Positions 35,597-44,333 are shown, numbered from the stretch's first letter. The stretch is 64,000 bases of DNA from Naasia aerilata (GCF_030296595.1 NZ_AP027731.1:3038001-3102000), one strand, 5' to 3'. Numbers and translations are program-made. The notes: generated by a model from the letters alone, not told the origin.

Positions 35597-36391
35597 GTGG
35601 ACAGCCTCCGGAAGCGACACGACTCCCGCCGGCCGCCTCGATCCGGAAGCACCACGGTGTCGGTCGTCATCCCCGTCAAGGACGACGCCCGGCCGCTCGA
35701 GCGCTGCCTCCGGGATCTTTCCCGGCAGACCCGCCTCGCCGACGAGGTGATCGTCGTCGACAACGGCAGCGTGGACGACTCCGCCGAGGTCGCCCGGCGG
35801 CATGGCGCGATCGTGGTGCCGGAGCCCCGCCCCGGGATCCCCGCCGCCGCCTCGACGGGCTACGACGCCGCCGCGGGCACGGTCATCGCCCGGTGCGACG
35901 CGGACAGCCGGCTGCCGCCGGACTGGCTCGAGCGGGTCGTCGCCGAGCTCGACTCCGCCGACGCGGTGACCGGCTCGGCTCGCTTCTACGACGTGCCCCG
36001 GCGCTTCCGCGCCTTCTCCCGCCCGCTCGCGGTCCTCTACCTCGGTGCGTACACGCTGGCCACGGGCGCGGCTCTCGGCCACGCTCCCCTGTTCGGCTCC
36101 AACCTCGGCCTGCGCCGTTCCGCCTGGCAGGACGTGCGCGGCGAGGTGCATCGCGACGACCCTGAGCTGCACGACGACCTGGACCTCAGCATCCATCTCG
36201 GGGTGCGGCACCGCATCCGCCGCGTCCCGGGCATGCTCGTGGGGATCTCGAGTCGACCCTTCTGGAACCGGGACGCTCTCCGCCGCCGGTTCCGGCGCGG
36301 GATGCGCACGATCCGGCTGCACTGGCCCGAGGAGTACCCGCCCTACCGCGTCGCGCGACGGGTGCGCACAATGCGGGACGCGGGGGCCTGA
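35597..36391 (+). CDS. Family 2 glycosyltransferase
   Basis: 264 residues. GT-A fold at the N-terminus: [35 protein letters not shown] and the metal/sugar-nucleotide site [13 protein letters not shown] (DxD-like). [17 protein letters not shown] and [13 protein letters not shown] match the acceptor and catalytic regions of GT2 enzymes. One hydrophobic stretch ([18 protein letters not shown]) may associate with the membrane. Start GTG 35597 ([10 protein letters not shown]). The product sugar is unknown; no polysaccharide genes adjoin. Confidence 0.82.
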   Translation: MDSLRKRHDSRRPPRSGSTTVSVVIPVKDDARPLERCLRDLSRQTRLADEVIVVDNGSVDDSAEVARRHGAIVVPEPRPGIPAAASTGYDAAAGTVIARCDADSRLPPDWLERVVAELDSADAVTGSARFYDVPRRFRAFSRPLAVLYLGAYTLATGAALGHAPLFGSNLGLRRSAWQDVRGEVHRDDPELHDDLDLSIHLGVRHRIRRVPGMLVGISSRPFWNRDALRRRFRRGMRTIRLHWPEEYPPYRVARRVRTMRDAGA

Positions 36392-36428
36392 CGGGAATAG
36401 GCGCGGTCTTCCGCCGCTTCCTCCAGGT

Positions 36429-36869
36429 ATGCCCCTCACCGGAGAATATGCACCGAGCACGTCAGAATGGGCCCGCACGCAGGCCGAGCGCTTCGAGCAG
36501 AGCCGAGGCGCTGAGGCGAACACCCTCCGCGGTCGCCCGATCATCCTCCTCACGTCGGTGGGCGCCCGCTCGGGCAAGCTGCGCAAGACGCCCCTGATGC
36601 GCGTCGAGCACGAGGGCCAGTACGCCGTCGTCGCGTCCAAGGGAGGCGCTCCCGAGCATCCCGTCTGGTACTACAACCTGGTCGCGAACCCGCACGTCGA
36701 GCTGCAGGACGGGGCGGTCACCAAGGACTACCTGGCGCGCGAGGTGAGCGGCGAAGAGCGCGCCGCGTGGTGGGAGCGGGCGGTCGCCACCTGGCCCGCC
36801 TACGACGACTACCAGACGAAGACGGACCGCGAGATCCCGGTCTTCGTCCTCACCCCGATCGAGGCCTGA
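36429..36869 (+). CDS. Deazaflavin (F420)-dependent nitroreductase-family oxidoreductase
   Basis: 146 residues of the Ddn family. Conserved parts: [39 protein letters not shown] and NPHVELQDG, which bind coenzyme F420 in a split beta-barrel. Family members reduce quinones, nitroaromatics or other substrates; this one's substrate is unknown. ATG 36429. Presence implies F420 synthesis elsewhere in the genome. The repeat array C begins about 20 bp after its stop. Confidence 0.85.
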   Translation: MPLTGEYAPSTSEWARTQAERFEQSRGAEANTLRGRPIILLTSVGARSGKLRKTPLMRVEHEGQYAVVASKGGAPEHPVWYYNLVANPHVELQDGAVTKDYLAREVSGEERAAWWERAVATWPAYDDYQTKTDREIPVFVLTPIEA

Positions 36870-36889
36870 CCTAGCGCACGCGCGCGTCG

Positions 36890-37864
36890 TCGAGCGCACC
36901 CCGTACCACCGAGTGCACCTCGTATACGGGGTGCGCTCGGTGTTTCAGGCCGCGCTCGGCGCAGCCACGGCGCGCTCGGCCTCTCTTGGTGCGCTCGGCG
37001 GCTGCGGAGGCGAGACCGCGCGGTCTCCACCGAGCGCGCCCCTGCGCACCGAGCGCGCCCCGTACCGACGAACGCGCCCCGTAAACGCACCGCGCTCGTC
37101 GTCACACACCGCGCTCGGCGGAACGTCGGCGCCTCGCACCGCGCTGGGCAGAGGCACAGGCGTCACGCACCGCGCTCAGCGCGAGGACCGCGCTCGGCGA
37201 CGGCACAGGCGCCAGGCACCGCGCTCGGCGCTGGGCTCCCCGGGCGACCTGGTCCATCGAGCGCGCCCCGTTCCACCGAGCGCGCCCCGTACCGACGAAC
37301 GCGCCCCGTAGACACACCGCGCTCGTCGTCACGCACCGCGCTCGGCGGAAACTCGGCGCCTCACCCCGCGCTCGGCGTGACGGAATGCGCTCGACGACGC
37401 CGGCGCCACGCACCGCGCTCGGCGCTGGGCTCCCCCAAGCGACCCTGTCCGCCGAGCGCGCCCCGTACCACCGAGCGCGCCCCGTACCGACGAACGCGCC
37501 CCGTAGACAGACCGCGCTCGTCGTCACGCACCGCGCTCGGCGGAGACTCGGCGCCTCACCCCGCGCTCGGCGTGACGGAATGCGCTCGACGACGCCGGCG
37601 CCACGCTCCGCGCTCGGCGCTCGGCTCCCCAAGCGACCCGGTCCATCGAGCGCGCCCCGTTTCGCCGAGCGCGCCCCGTACGGACGAACGCGCCCCGTAG
37701 ACAGACCGCGCTCGTCGTCACGCACCGCGCTCGGCGGAAACTCGGCGCCTCGCACCGCGCTCGGCGGGAGCCCCGGCGACTGGCCCCGCGCTCGGTGCTC
37801 CGCACCCACCCAGCCGCGCAGTGACGCGACGCCTCACCGAAACGCGCCCCCTGTGTCTTAAGCC
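36890..37864. repeat. Palindromic repeat array C with approximately 195-bp tandem units
   Basis: The 1073-bp gap 36870-37942 has no gene. It opens with the 36-bp palindrome (36907-36942), then about four tandem units of about 195 bp; GCT(G/C)GGCTCC marks unit starts at 37230, 37424 and 37620, with a degenerate unit from about 37037. In each unit, two or three direct GAGCGCGCCCCGT motifs and GACGAACGCGCCCCGTA are followed by inverse CACCGCGCTCG(G/T)CG motifs, so each unit is itself an inverted repeat. The array ends near GTCTTAAGCC (37855-37864), the same TTAAG signal as at arrays A and B. Confidence 0.8.
36907..36942. repeat. 36-bp GTATAC-centred palindrome, copy C
   Basis: Third copy of the palindrome seen at 5817-5852 and 15283-15318, with a few changes in the left arm (CACCGAGTGC); the right half is identical in all three. 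Confidence 0.78.
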
Positions 37865-37942
37865 CGAGCGAGCGCGCCCGCCGGCGTCAGGGTCGCTGAA
37901 GGTGGCACCGGCCGCAGCCCGGGCGCACCCGCCCCGCGACCC

Positions 37943-39321
37943 TCAGACCAGCGGCAGCGTGAGCATCGCCGCCGCCGTGCGGAGGTCGAGCTCCCCGGTC
38001 GCCATCTCCCCCAGGTCCTGCAGGGTCTGCAGGTCGTCCGCCGTGACCACCCGCGGCTCGTGGTCGAGGACGCACAGGGTTCCGATGACGTGCCCGTCCT
38101 GGGTGCGCAGCGGAACCCCGACGTAGGAGCGGAGACCGAGTCCCGCCGCCAGCAGCGGGTTGTCCGCCGCGCTCGGGTCGGTCAGGGCGTCCTCGATGAT
38201 CCACGGATCCTCGCGCAGGATCGCCGAGCCGCTGAGCTCCGGGTTCCGATCCATCGCATCGAGTCGGACGCCGTGGTGCGATGCGAACCAGATCCGGTCA
38301 TGGTCGACGATCGACACGACGGCGGCGGGCGCACGGAGCACCCGGGCAGCGAGAGCCGTCAGCCGGTCGAAGCTCGCGGTTGGTGCCGACTCCAGGACGC
38401 CGTAGCGGCGGACCGCGGCCATGCGGGCAGCGTCGGTGCCGGAGGGCAGGTCGTCCTCGCCGGTGCGGTGGCGTCCCCGGACTCCGCGACGACGAGCTGG
38501 CGGAAGGCGATCACGAGCTCGCCGATGGTCGGCCGGTCGCCGACGTCCCTGGCCGTCATCGCACCGAGGAGGTCGCGCCACGCCTGCGGGACGGTGTCGG
38601 GGATGACGGGGTCCTCGGTCAGCCGGCGCAGCGCGGACTCGACCATGCCGCCGGGGAACGCGACCGTGCCGGTGAAGCACTCGAGCAGCACGAGGCCGAG
38701 CGAATACACGTCGCTCGCGCCGGTGATCGGCTCGCGGCGCGCCTGCTCCGGGCTGAGATATGCCGCGGTTCCGGAGGTGAGCTCGCCCTCGCTGGGCACG
38801 CGGCCCTCGAGGTCGGCGATCCCGAAGTCGGTCAGCTTGGCGCGGGCCTGCCGTCCGCTGCCGGGCTCGACGAGCAGGATGTTGGCGGGCTTGATGTCGC
38901 GATGGACAACGCCTGCGCCGTGCGTGTACTCGAGGCCCTCGGCGAGGTCGTAGGCGATCTGGCCGATCTCCACCGGGCCGAGGGGGCCGTCGGCGAGACG
39001 CTGCTTGAGGTCGGGGCCGCGAACCAGCTCCATGACGAGGTAGATCCTCGGCAGGCCGCCCTCTGTCACGTCGACGCCTGCATCGAGGAGCGTCACCAGA
39101 CTGTGATGGTTGAGCCCGGCGAGCATCTTGACCTCGGTGCGCTGGCGCCGGATCTCGTCCTCGCCGCCGGCGCCCGGGCGGAAGAGCTTGATCGCGACGT
39201 CACGCCCGAGGAGCTCGTCGCGCGCCTCGAAGACGGCGGCCATGCCGCCCCTTCCGAGGACTCCGCCGAGGCGGTACCGTCCGCGAAGCGATGAACTCGC
39301 CTCGACCGTCGCTGTGCCCAC
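37943..39321 (-). CDS. Ser/Thr protein kinase with C-terminal GAF domain (one frameshift)
   Basis: About 459 residues if the frame is restored. GTG 39321 start. Kinase domain 12-280: LGRGGMAAVFEARDELLG, VAIKLFRPG, the catalytic loop VVHRDIKPANILL and TDFGIADLEG. No transmembrane helix follows, unlike PknB. Near 38465 the kinase frame (VVAESGD) turns into nonsense while another frame opens with GEDDLPSGTDAARMAAVRRY and a GAF domain (SIVDHDRIWFASHHG, LRSYVGVPLRTQDGHVIGTL). One missing base would join them; the same fusion layout is known in actinobacteria. If not an error, the GAF part is a separate gene from ATG 38422. The GAF domain probably senses a small ligand to control the kinase. Confidence 0.8.
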
Positions 39322-39467
39322 CCCGCACCTGCCTTCCGCGGCTCAGCCTAGGTCGGCGTTCCCCGCCGCCCCAGTCCGCAGGCGGCCCCTTGACGCCGCC
39401 CATGCGCACACGTCACACTGCGCCGCCTCGCCCTCCCGCGAGGCGGGTTCAGGCTCGGGATGCCGCC

Positions 39468-39893
39468 TCAGCGGGCCTCGGCGGCCGGCGACGGCAGCAG
39501 CTCGGCGAGCAGGGCGTCGACGCGTGCGCGGATCTCGCCGCGGATCGGGCGCACCTCCTCGAGCGGCAGCCCGGCCGGGTCGCGCAGCTCCCAGTCCTCG
39601 TAGCGCTTGCCGGGGAATATGGGGCACGCATCCCCGCAGCCCATCGTGATGACGACATCCGAGGCCCGCACGTCCTCGACCTCCAGCAGCGCAGGCGTCT
39701 CGCCTGCGATGTCGAGGCCCTCCTCCGCCATCGCAGCCACCGCGACGGGGTTCACCTGATCGGCGGGCTCGCTCCCGGCGGAGAGGACGCGCACCGCGCC
39801 GCCGGACCGGGCAGCCGTGTAGGCGGCGGCCATCTGGGATCGGCCCGCGTTGTGGACGCACACGAAGAGGACGGTCGGGCGGGAGTCGGTCAT
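39468..39893 (-). CDS. arsC: Arsenate reductase, low-molecular-weight phosphatase type
   Basis: 141 residues. The phosphatase-type P-loop FVCVHNAGRSQMA (CX5R) is at the N-terminus, with ITMGCGDACPIFPG and YEDWELRDPAG near the C-terminus, as in thioredoxin- or mycothiol-linked arsenate reductases. Converts arsenate to arsenite. ATG 39893. Divergent from arsR with 64 bp between starts, which contain a likely operator. No Acr3 or ArsB exporter is adjacent; the APC permease downstream of arsR occupies the usual place. Confidence 0.9.
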   Translation of the reverse strand: MTDSRPTVLFVCVHNAGRSQMAAAYTAARSGGAVRVLSAGSEPADQVNPVAVAAMAEEGLDIAGETPALLEVEDVRASDVVITMGCGDACPIFPGKRYEDWELRDPAGLPLEEVRPIRGEIRARVDALLAELLPSPAAEAR

Positions 39894-39921
39894 GTGGCGC
39901 CTTTCGCTCGCGTGTACCCTA

Positions 39922-39939
39922 CATCGACTCCGGTCGATG
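39922..39939. promoter_or_regulatory. Candidate ArsR operator
   Basis: CATCGACTCCGGTCGATG: two perfect 6-bp arms (CATCGA/TCGATG) with a 6-base spacer, in the short gap between arsC and arsR. Position and symmetry suit an autoregulated ArsR-family repressor. Confidence 0.5.
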
Positions 39940-39957
39940 CCGTGCCAGACTGTGAGC

Positions 39958-40308
39958 ATGACGATGCTCGCACCGCTCCCCCTGGCCCAGGCCTGCTGCA
40001 CGCCCCTCACGCGTGCGACGCTCCCGGCCGAGGATGCGGTGGGCCTTGCACGGACCCTCAAGGCGCTCGCCGATCCGGCTCGGCTGCGGCTGCTCTCCCT
40101 GGTCGCCGCGACTGAGGACTCCGAGGCGTGCGTGTGCGACCTGACCGACGTGCTCGGGCTGTCCCAGGCCACCGTGTCGCACCACCTCAAGGTCCTCGTC
40201 GATGCCGGCTTCCTCAGCCGCACCAAGCGCGGGACGTGGGCCTACTACCGCCTCGTGCCCGGATCGCTCGACACGGTCGCCTCCTCCTCGCGACCGTCTG
40301 AGGCGTGA
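39958..40308 (+). CDS. arsR: ArsR-family arsenic-responsive repressor
   Basis: 116 residues. Winged helix LARTLKALADPARLRLLSLV, LGLSQATVSHHLKVLVDAGF, KRGTWAYYRL. Candidate arsenite ligands are the CVC pair in EACVCDLTD (start of the recognition region, as in ELCVCDL of E. coli ArsR) and the N-terminal QACCTP. Binding of As(III) should release DNA. ATG 39958. Stop overlaps the permease start by 4 bp (GTGA). Confidence 0.9.
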   Translation: MTMLAPLPLAQACCTPLTRATLPAEDAVGLARTLKALADPARLRLLSLVAATEDSEACVCDLTDVLGLSQATVSHHLKVLVDAGFLSRTKRGTWAYYRLVPGSLDTVASSSRPSEA

Positions 40309-41551
40309 CCGCGACACCGCTCGCCCGCCGACTCGGCACCGGCTCGGCCGTCATCCTCGGCCTCGCGTCGATGATCGGCGCCGGCGTGTTCACCGCCTTC
40401 GCTCCCGCAGCGGCCGCCGCCGGTCCGCTGCTGCCGGCCGGGCTCGCCATCGCGGCCGTCGTCGCCTTCTGCAACGCCACGTCGACCGCTCAGCTGGCCG
40501 CCGTGCACCCGGTGGCGGGCGGCGTGTACGCGTACGGGCGCGCCGAGCTCGGTCCGTGGTGGGGCTTCCTGGCCGGCTGGGGCTTCGTGGTGGGCAAGAC
40601 GGCAAGCGTTGGAGCCATGGCGCTCACCGCCGCCGCCTACCTCGCGCCGCCCGAGCTCGGCCGTCCGATCGCAGTGCTCGCCATTCTCGTGATCACGACG
40701 ATCAACCTCCTCGGCGTCACGCGCACGGCTGCGGTCGCCGCAGTCCTCGTGGCGCTGGCCCTCGCGGGCATCGCGATCGCGACCGTCGCCGCCTTCACCA
40801 GCTGGGATCCCTCGCGCTTCGAGGGCCCAACGGCCGGCCCCTACGGCGTGCTGCAGGCGGCGGGGCTCCTCTTCTTCGCCTTCGCGGGCTACGCCCGGAT
40901 CGCCACTCTGGGCGAGGAGGTGCGGGAGCCCGCGCGCACCATCCCGCGCGCGATCGGCATCGCGCTCCTGCTGGTGGTGGCCATCTACGCCACCGTCGCG
41001 ATCGCGCTGCTCGGGTCGCTCGGCGCCGAGCGCCTGGCCGCCGCCACGGCACCGCTCCAGGATGCGGCGGCCGCCGCCGGCTGGGCCGGAGCGGTTCCCG
41101 TCATCGGGGTGGCGGCCGGCATCGCCTCGCTCGGCTCGCTGCTCGCCCTCACCGCCGGGCTCGGGCGCACCGTCCTTGCGATGGCTCGCACCGGCGATCT
41201 CCCCGTCCGCTGTCCGCTGTCGCGTCCCGCACCGCGGTGCCGCTGACCGCGCAGGTCATCGTGGCCCTCTGCGCGGCGCTCCTGGTCGCGGTCGCCGATA
41301 TCCGGACCGCGATCGGCTTCTCGTCGTTCGGCGTCCTGCTGTACTACCTGGTCGCCAACCTGGCGGCGTTCGGCCAGAGCGGGTCAGCCCGGCGCTACCC
41401 GCGGCCGTTCCAGGTCGCCGGAGCCGTCGGCTGCCTGGCCCTCGTCGCCACCGTTCCGATCCCCGCCCTGATCGCGGGAGCCGCGGTGTTCGCGGTCGGG
41501 ATCCTCTATCGGCTGGTTCGGCTGCGTGTGGAGGCCGTGCGACGCGGCTGA
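40305..41551 (+). CDS. APC-family amino acid permease (one frameshift)
   Basis: About 415 residues after correction, about 12 transmembrane helices. GTG 40305 overlaps the arsR stop. APC signatures: LGLASMIGAGVFTAFAPAA (unwound TM1), HPVAGGVYAYGRAELGPWWG, and FFAFAGYARIATLGEEVREP (TM6 region). The frame breaks near 41212 (TGDLP to PLSAVASRTAVPLTAQV), one base missing. Transports an amino acid or amine by proton symport, substrate unknown. Coupling to arsR suggests arsenic control or, alternatively, uptake for thiol synthesis. Confidence 0.85.
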
Positions 41552-41634
41552 CCCTCGGCACGGTGTCGCCTGCGCAGAACGCCCCCGGTGTCAATCCCCT
41601 GCACGGATCTGGGGCGACTTGCTTTCCTATCACC

Positions 41635-41879
41635 ATGATGCTGTCGTCGGTCCCGGACCTGCTCGAAATCACCCCCTGAGCGATCGCGCCTGGCAGGTCT
41701 CCGACGTGCGGCTCTCCCCCGCCGACGATCGCCGCGTGCTCGCCCGCGTGGAGCGCATCCACGACTACGTGCTGGTCACCTGGCTCGCCCCGCACCGCGG
41801 GTGGGCGGCGTTCCCCGACCTCGACGGCGCGCTGCGCGCCCTCCGCCGGACCTGCGCCGCGCGTCCGATCGCGGCATAA
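41635..41879 (+). CDS. Small conserved hypothetical protein (one frameshift)
   Basis: About 81 residues after correction. MMLSSVPDLLEITP is followed directly by a stop in its frame, but one missing C in the CCCCC run (about 41675) would join it to LSDRAWQVSDVRLSPADDRR, VLVTWLAPHRGWAAFPDLDGA and a C-terminus RRTCAARPIAA. The fused reading looks like a small soluble protein seen in Microbacteriaceae; I do not know its function. Confidence in the junction is moderate. Confidence 0.55.
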
Positions 41880-41918
41880 GCGGCCGGAAAGAAGGGGTGT
41901 CGCCTCCCTAGGGGGCCT

Positions 41919-41953
41919 GATTTCGAGACGCTCGCCGCGCGAGCTCCTCAATC
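41919..41953. repeat. TTTCGAGACG-family palindromic repeat
   Basis: GATTTCGAGACGCTCG, a short loop, CGAGCTCCTCAATC: member of the intergenic palindrome family, followed by a partial second copy (GGCGAGCTCCTCGAGCATCGG). It lies between the stops of two convergent genes and may terminate both. Confidence 0.65.
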
Positions 41954-42015
41954 ATCGGAAGGCGAGCTCCTCGAGCATCGGTGCGCCGGCGGGACTTGCG
42001 CCAACCCCGAGCGCA

Positions 42016-42231
42016 TCAGGAGGGCTCGGGCTCCGTCTCCTCGCGGATGGACAGGCTCACGCCGGGCGTGATGAGCAGCTCCGTGCGGGTCGCCCGACCC
42101 TCGCCGAAGTAGACCGGAACCCAGCCGCCGCTGGACAGGGCGGCGTCGATCTCGGCGCGCAGCTCGTCGAGGGAGCGGTCCGCGACCGCGTAGTCCTGGT
42201 CGCCGTACCGGACGTAGATCCTGCTGTTCAT
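42016..42231 (-). CDS. Small hypothetical protein coupled to a DUF7882-like gene
   Basis: 71 residues, ATG 42231 overlapping the upstream stop (ATGA). MNSRIYVRYGDQDYAVADRS and WVPVYFGEGRATRTELLITP suggest a small beta-sheet domain. Not recognised beyond its recurring pairing with DUF7882-type genes, which I recall only loosely. Confidence 0.65.
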   Translation of the reverse strand: MNSRIYVRYGDQDYAVADRSLDELRAEIDAALSSGGWVPVYFGEGRATRTELLITPGVSLSIREETEPEPS

Positions 42232-42548
42232 TCAGGCTCCACCGCTCGGCGCTCGGGCGGCTCGGGGACGATCCGCAGACCCCCGGATGAGTTCGCCGTC
42301 GCCATCAGCTCCTCGATCCAGGACCGGTTGATCCCGGGCACGCGGCCCCCGTGGTACTTGTAGAACACCGGGATCGAGGGGTGCAGCCAGATGACGGAAC
42401 GACCGTCGCCCACGGCGGCGTCGTCCCGCCAGGAGAAGTAGAACGACTCGTTCCGACGAAGCTTCGCGCCGATCACGATCTGGAGATGCGCGAGCACCCG
42501 ATCGTCGAAGTCGACGACCAGGGTGGAGTCGTAGGTGAGCTTGCCCAA
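42228..42548 (-). CDS. DUF7882-like protein, copy 1
   Basis: 106 residues. The start is a TTG at 42548 (MGKLTYDSTLVVDFDDRVLA) with GAGAGGA upstream. Conserved core: LAHLQIVIGAKLRRNESFYF, WLHPSIPVFYKYHGGRVPG and a WIEELMATANSSGGL end. Such proteins were sometimes mislabelled ATP-dependent DNA ligase in databases; they have no ligase motif. Function unknown. Paralogue of the protein at 43147-43521, transcribed away from it. It is translationally coupled to the small gene downstream. Confidence 0.75.
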   Translation of the reverse strand: MGKLTYDSTLVVDFDDRVLAHLQIVIGAKLRRNESFYFSWRDDAAVGDGRSVIWLHPSIPVFYKYHGGRVPGINRSWIEELMATANSSGGLRIVPEPPERRAVEPE

Positions 42549-42650
42549 CGGAGTCCTCTCGCTCGGGTCAACGGTCTCGCCCCCGATCTGGACGTCAAGC
42601 CCTTTAACAGTAGGGGCAGCGGGGCGGGGTGACGTTCGACCGTGGCATCC

Positions 42651-42974
42651 TCAGGCCGAAGCCCGGCGGCCGGGGCCCTCGCCGGAGGGAGACGCAGCAC
42701 CGCGCCCGTTGGGCGGGCCTCCGTACACTCCGGCGCGGTAGGCGCCCGGAAGCGAGTAGAGCACCGAGCGATCGGCCGCGAGCAGGGAGGTGTACCGGCC
42801 GAGGAGACGACGCCGGGCGGGATCGATGTCGAAGGACACGACGCGATAGTGCTCGTACGGGCCGCCCCTGTCGATCAGACGCACGAGAGCTGCCGGGATG
42901 CGCGGATCGTCCCGCATCAGCACCCACTCGTCGCGGCCGATGCGAATCGGCCCCGCTCCCCGCCACCCGGTCAC
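42651..42974 (-). CDS. Hypothetical protein in the DUF7882-like cluster
   Basis: 107 residues, GTG 42974 (VTGWRGAGPIRIGRDEWVLM) preceded by GGAGAGGTGG. Further conserved-looking parts: YEHYRVVSFDIDPARRRLLG and YTSLLAADRSVLYSLPGAYR. Soluble, no known motif. It lies between the two DUF7882-like genes, in the orientation of copy 1. Confidence 0.6.
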   Translation of the reverse strand: MTGWRGAGPIRIGRDEWVLMRDDPRIPAALVRLIDRGGPYEHYRVVSFDIDPARRRLLGRYTSLLAADRSVLYSLPGAYRAGVYGGPPNGRGAASPSGEGPGRRASA

Positions 42975-43146
42975 CCCGCCACCTCTCCCCTGGAGAGCAC
43001 CCGGCCGCGCTGACACCCATGGTAGGAGCCGAATCCGACACCGGGAACCCGACGGGACGAGCGGCTCTGCCGCGCCGGCGCGCGGCGCTCTATGCTGGCC
43101 GCGCCATCGCAGTCCTGGTGCTCGAAGGTCCTCAAAGGAGGCCAGC

Positions 43147-43521
43147 ATGGGCTACCTCATCTACGGCGTCGCCCCTGCCATCGAGATCGAGGACCGCGTC
43201 CTCCGCCACCTCCAGCTGGTGATCATCCAGAAGCTCCGCCGCAACGAGAGCTTCGCCTTCAACTGGGATCAGGAGCCCCAGGTGGGCGTAGGCGCCGGCC
43301 ACGGCGGCCCCATCGACCTGGAGGAGGCCTCCCACGGCTCCATCTGGATCTCGCAGCACTCGCTCCTGTACTTCCGGTACAGCGGGAAGCGCGAGAACCA
43401 CTACAACCCCACGTGGCTCGAGGCGATGATGCAGGCCACGTACCGCACCGAGGGCCTCTCCGTCGTGCCCGAGCCTGCTGAGGAGGAGCATCACCACGCT
43501 GAGCGGGTGGCCCACGTCTGA
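43147..43521 (+). CDS. DUF7882-like protein, copy 2
   Basis: 124 residues, ATG 43147 with a strong AAAGGAGG site. MGYLIYGVAPAIEIEDRVLR and LRHLQLVIIQKLRRNESFAF align with copy 1 almost residue for residue, and SIWISQHSLLYFRYSGKREN matches its middle. The C-terminus adds an acidic/histidine tail (EEEHHHAERVAHV). Function unknown. Its stop is 19 bp upstream of the esterase start, so the two may be co-transcribed. Confidence 0.75.
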   Translation: MGYLIYGVAPAIEIEDRVLRHLQLVIIQKLRRNESFAFNWDQEPQVGVGAGHGGPIDLEEASHGSIWISQHSLLYFRYSGKRENHYNPTWLEAMMQATYRTEGLSVVPEPAEEEHHHAERVAHV

Positions 43522-43540
43522 CGGCCGCCCCGGGCGCGAC

Positions 43541-44242
43541 ATGGGGACGGCAGACGCACGTGAGCGGCGGCGCGAGCATCTGTCGTCGCGGCCCCGGCTG
43601 CCCCTCCTCGATCCCCTTCTTCCGGGCGTGCACGCCTTCGACGGCTCCCAGGGGGAGCATCTGCTGCTCGTTCCGACGGGGCTCCCGGACGCGCCGGTGC
43701 CGCTCGTGGTGTTCTTCCACGGCTCAGGCGCGGACCCCGTCCGCTCGCTGCCGGTGCTCGAGGCGGAGGCGCAGCGGCTGCAGTTCCTCCTCCTCGTGCC
43801 GAAGTCCTTCCACTACACATGGGATGTCATCCTCGGCGGCTTCGGCCCGGACGTCACCGCCCTCGACACACTGCTGCGCCGCATCTTCGAGCACTTCCCG
43901 GTGGACCCGGACCGGGTCGCGCTGGCCGGGTTCTCCGACGGAGCGTCGTACGCGCTCACGCTCGGACTGCTCAACGGCTCGCTCTTCCCCCGGATCCTGG
44001 CCTACTCCCCCGGATTCGTCGTGCCGGGGCAGCCGGACGGCTCACCGAGGATCTTCGTCTCGCACGGCACCGCGGATCCTGTGCTGCCCATCGACCGGTG
44101 CAGCCGCCGGATCGTGCCCGAGCTGCGGTCCCTCGGCTACGAGGTCGACTACCGCGAGTTCGACGGCGGACACGAGGTGCCCCGGAATCTGCTGACCGCA
44201 TCGCTGTCCTTCCTCGGCGCTTCCGAGCCGGCCGCCGACTGA
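43541..44242 (+). CDS. Alpha/beta-hydrolase esterase
   Basis: 233 residues. Nucleophile elbow ALAGFSDGASYAL (GxSxG), oxyanion strand VPLVVFFHGSGADP, acid in SHGTADPVLPI and His in EFDGGHEVPR: a complete triad of the phospholipase/carboxylesterase type. No signal peptide, so cytosolic. The substrate is not evident. It follows DUF7882-like copy 2 closely and ends at a strong hairpin shared with oleD. Confidence 0.82.
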   Translation: MGTADARERRREHLSSRPRLPLLDPLLPGVHAFDGSQGEHLLLVPTGLPDAPVPLVVFFHGSGADPVRSLPVLEAEAQRLQFLLLVPKSFHYTWDVILGGFGPDVTALDTLLRRIFEHFPVDPDRVALAGFSDGASYALTLGLLNGSLFPRILAYSPGFVVPGQPDGSPRIFVSHGTADPVLPIDRCSRRIVPELRSLGYEVDYREFDGGHEVPRNLLTASLSFLGASEPAAD

Positions 44243-44252
44243 CCGGCCCTTC

Positions 44253-44312
44253 CCGCATCGTTTCGGACTATCCGCATCGGTCTCCGGTTGCGGTCAGTCC
44301 GAAGGAATGCGG
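44253..44312. terminator. Hairpin between convergent esterase and oleD
   Basis: CCGCAT (44253-44258) and TTCGGACT pair with AGTCCGAA and ATGCGG (44296-44312), giving a two-part stem. It lies between two converging stops, so is probably a shared terminator. Confidence 0.65.
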
Positions 44313-44333
44313 AGAGCCGCGAGCGGGCGGGCG

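Noticed and set aside
36945..37861. Arg/Ala-rich ORFs within array C (for example RARPVDRPRSS repeats)
   Set aside because: Present on both strands in several frames, the result of repeated GAGCGCG units; no ribosome site.
36890..37864. Array C considered as a CRISPR array
   Set aside because: Motifs are short, unequal in spacing and inverted within each unit; the intervals repeat as well, so there are no unique spacers; no cas genes.
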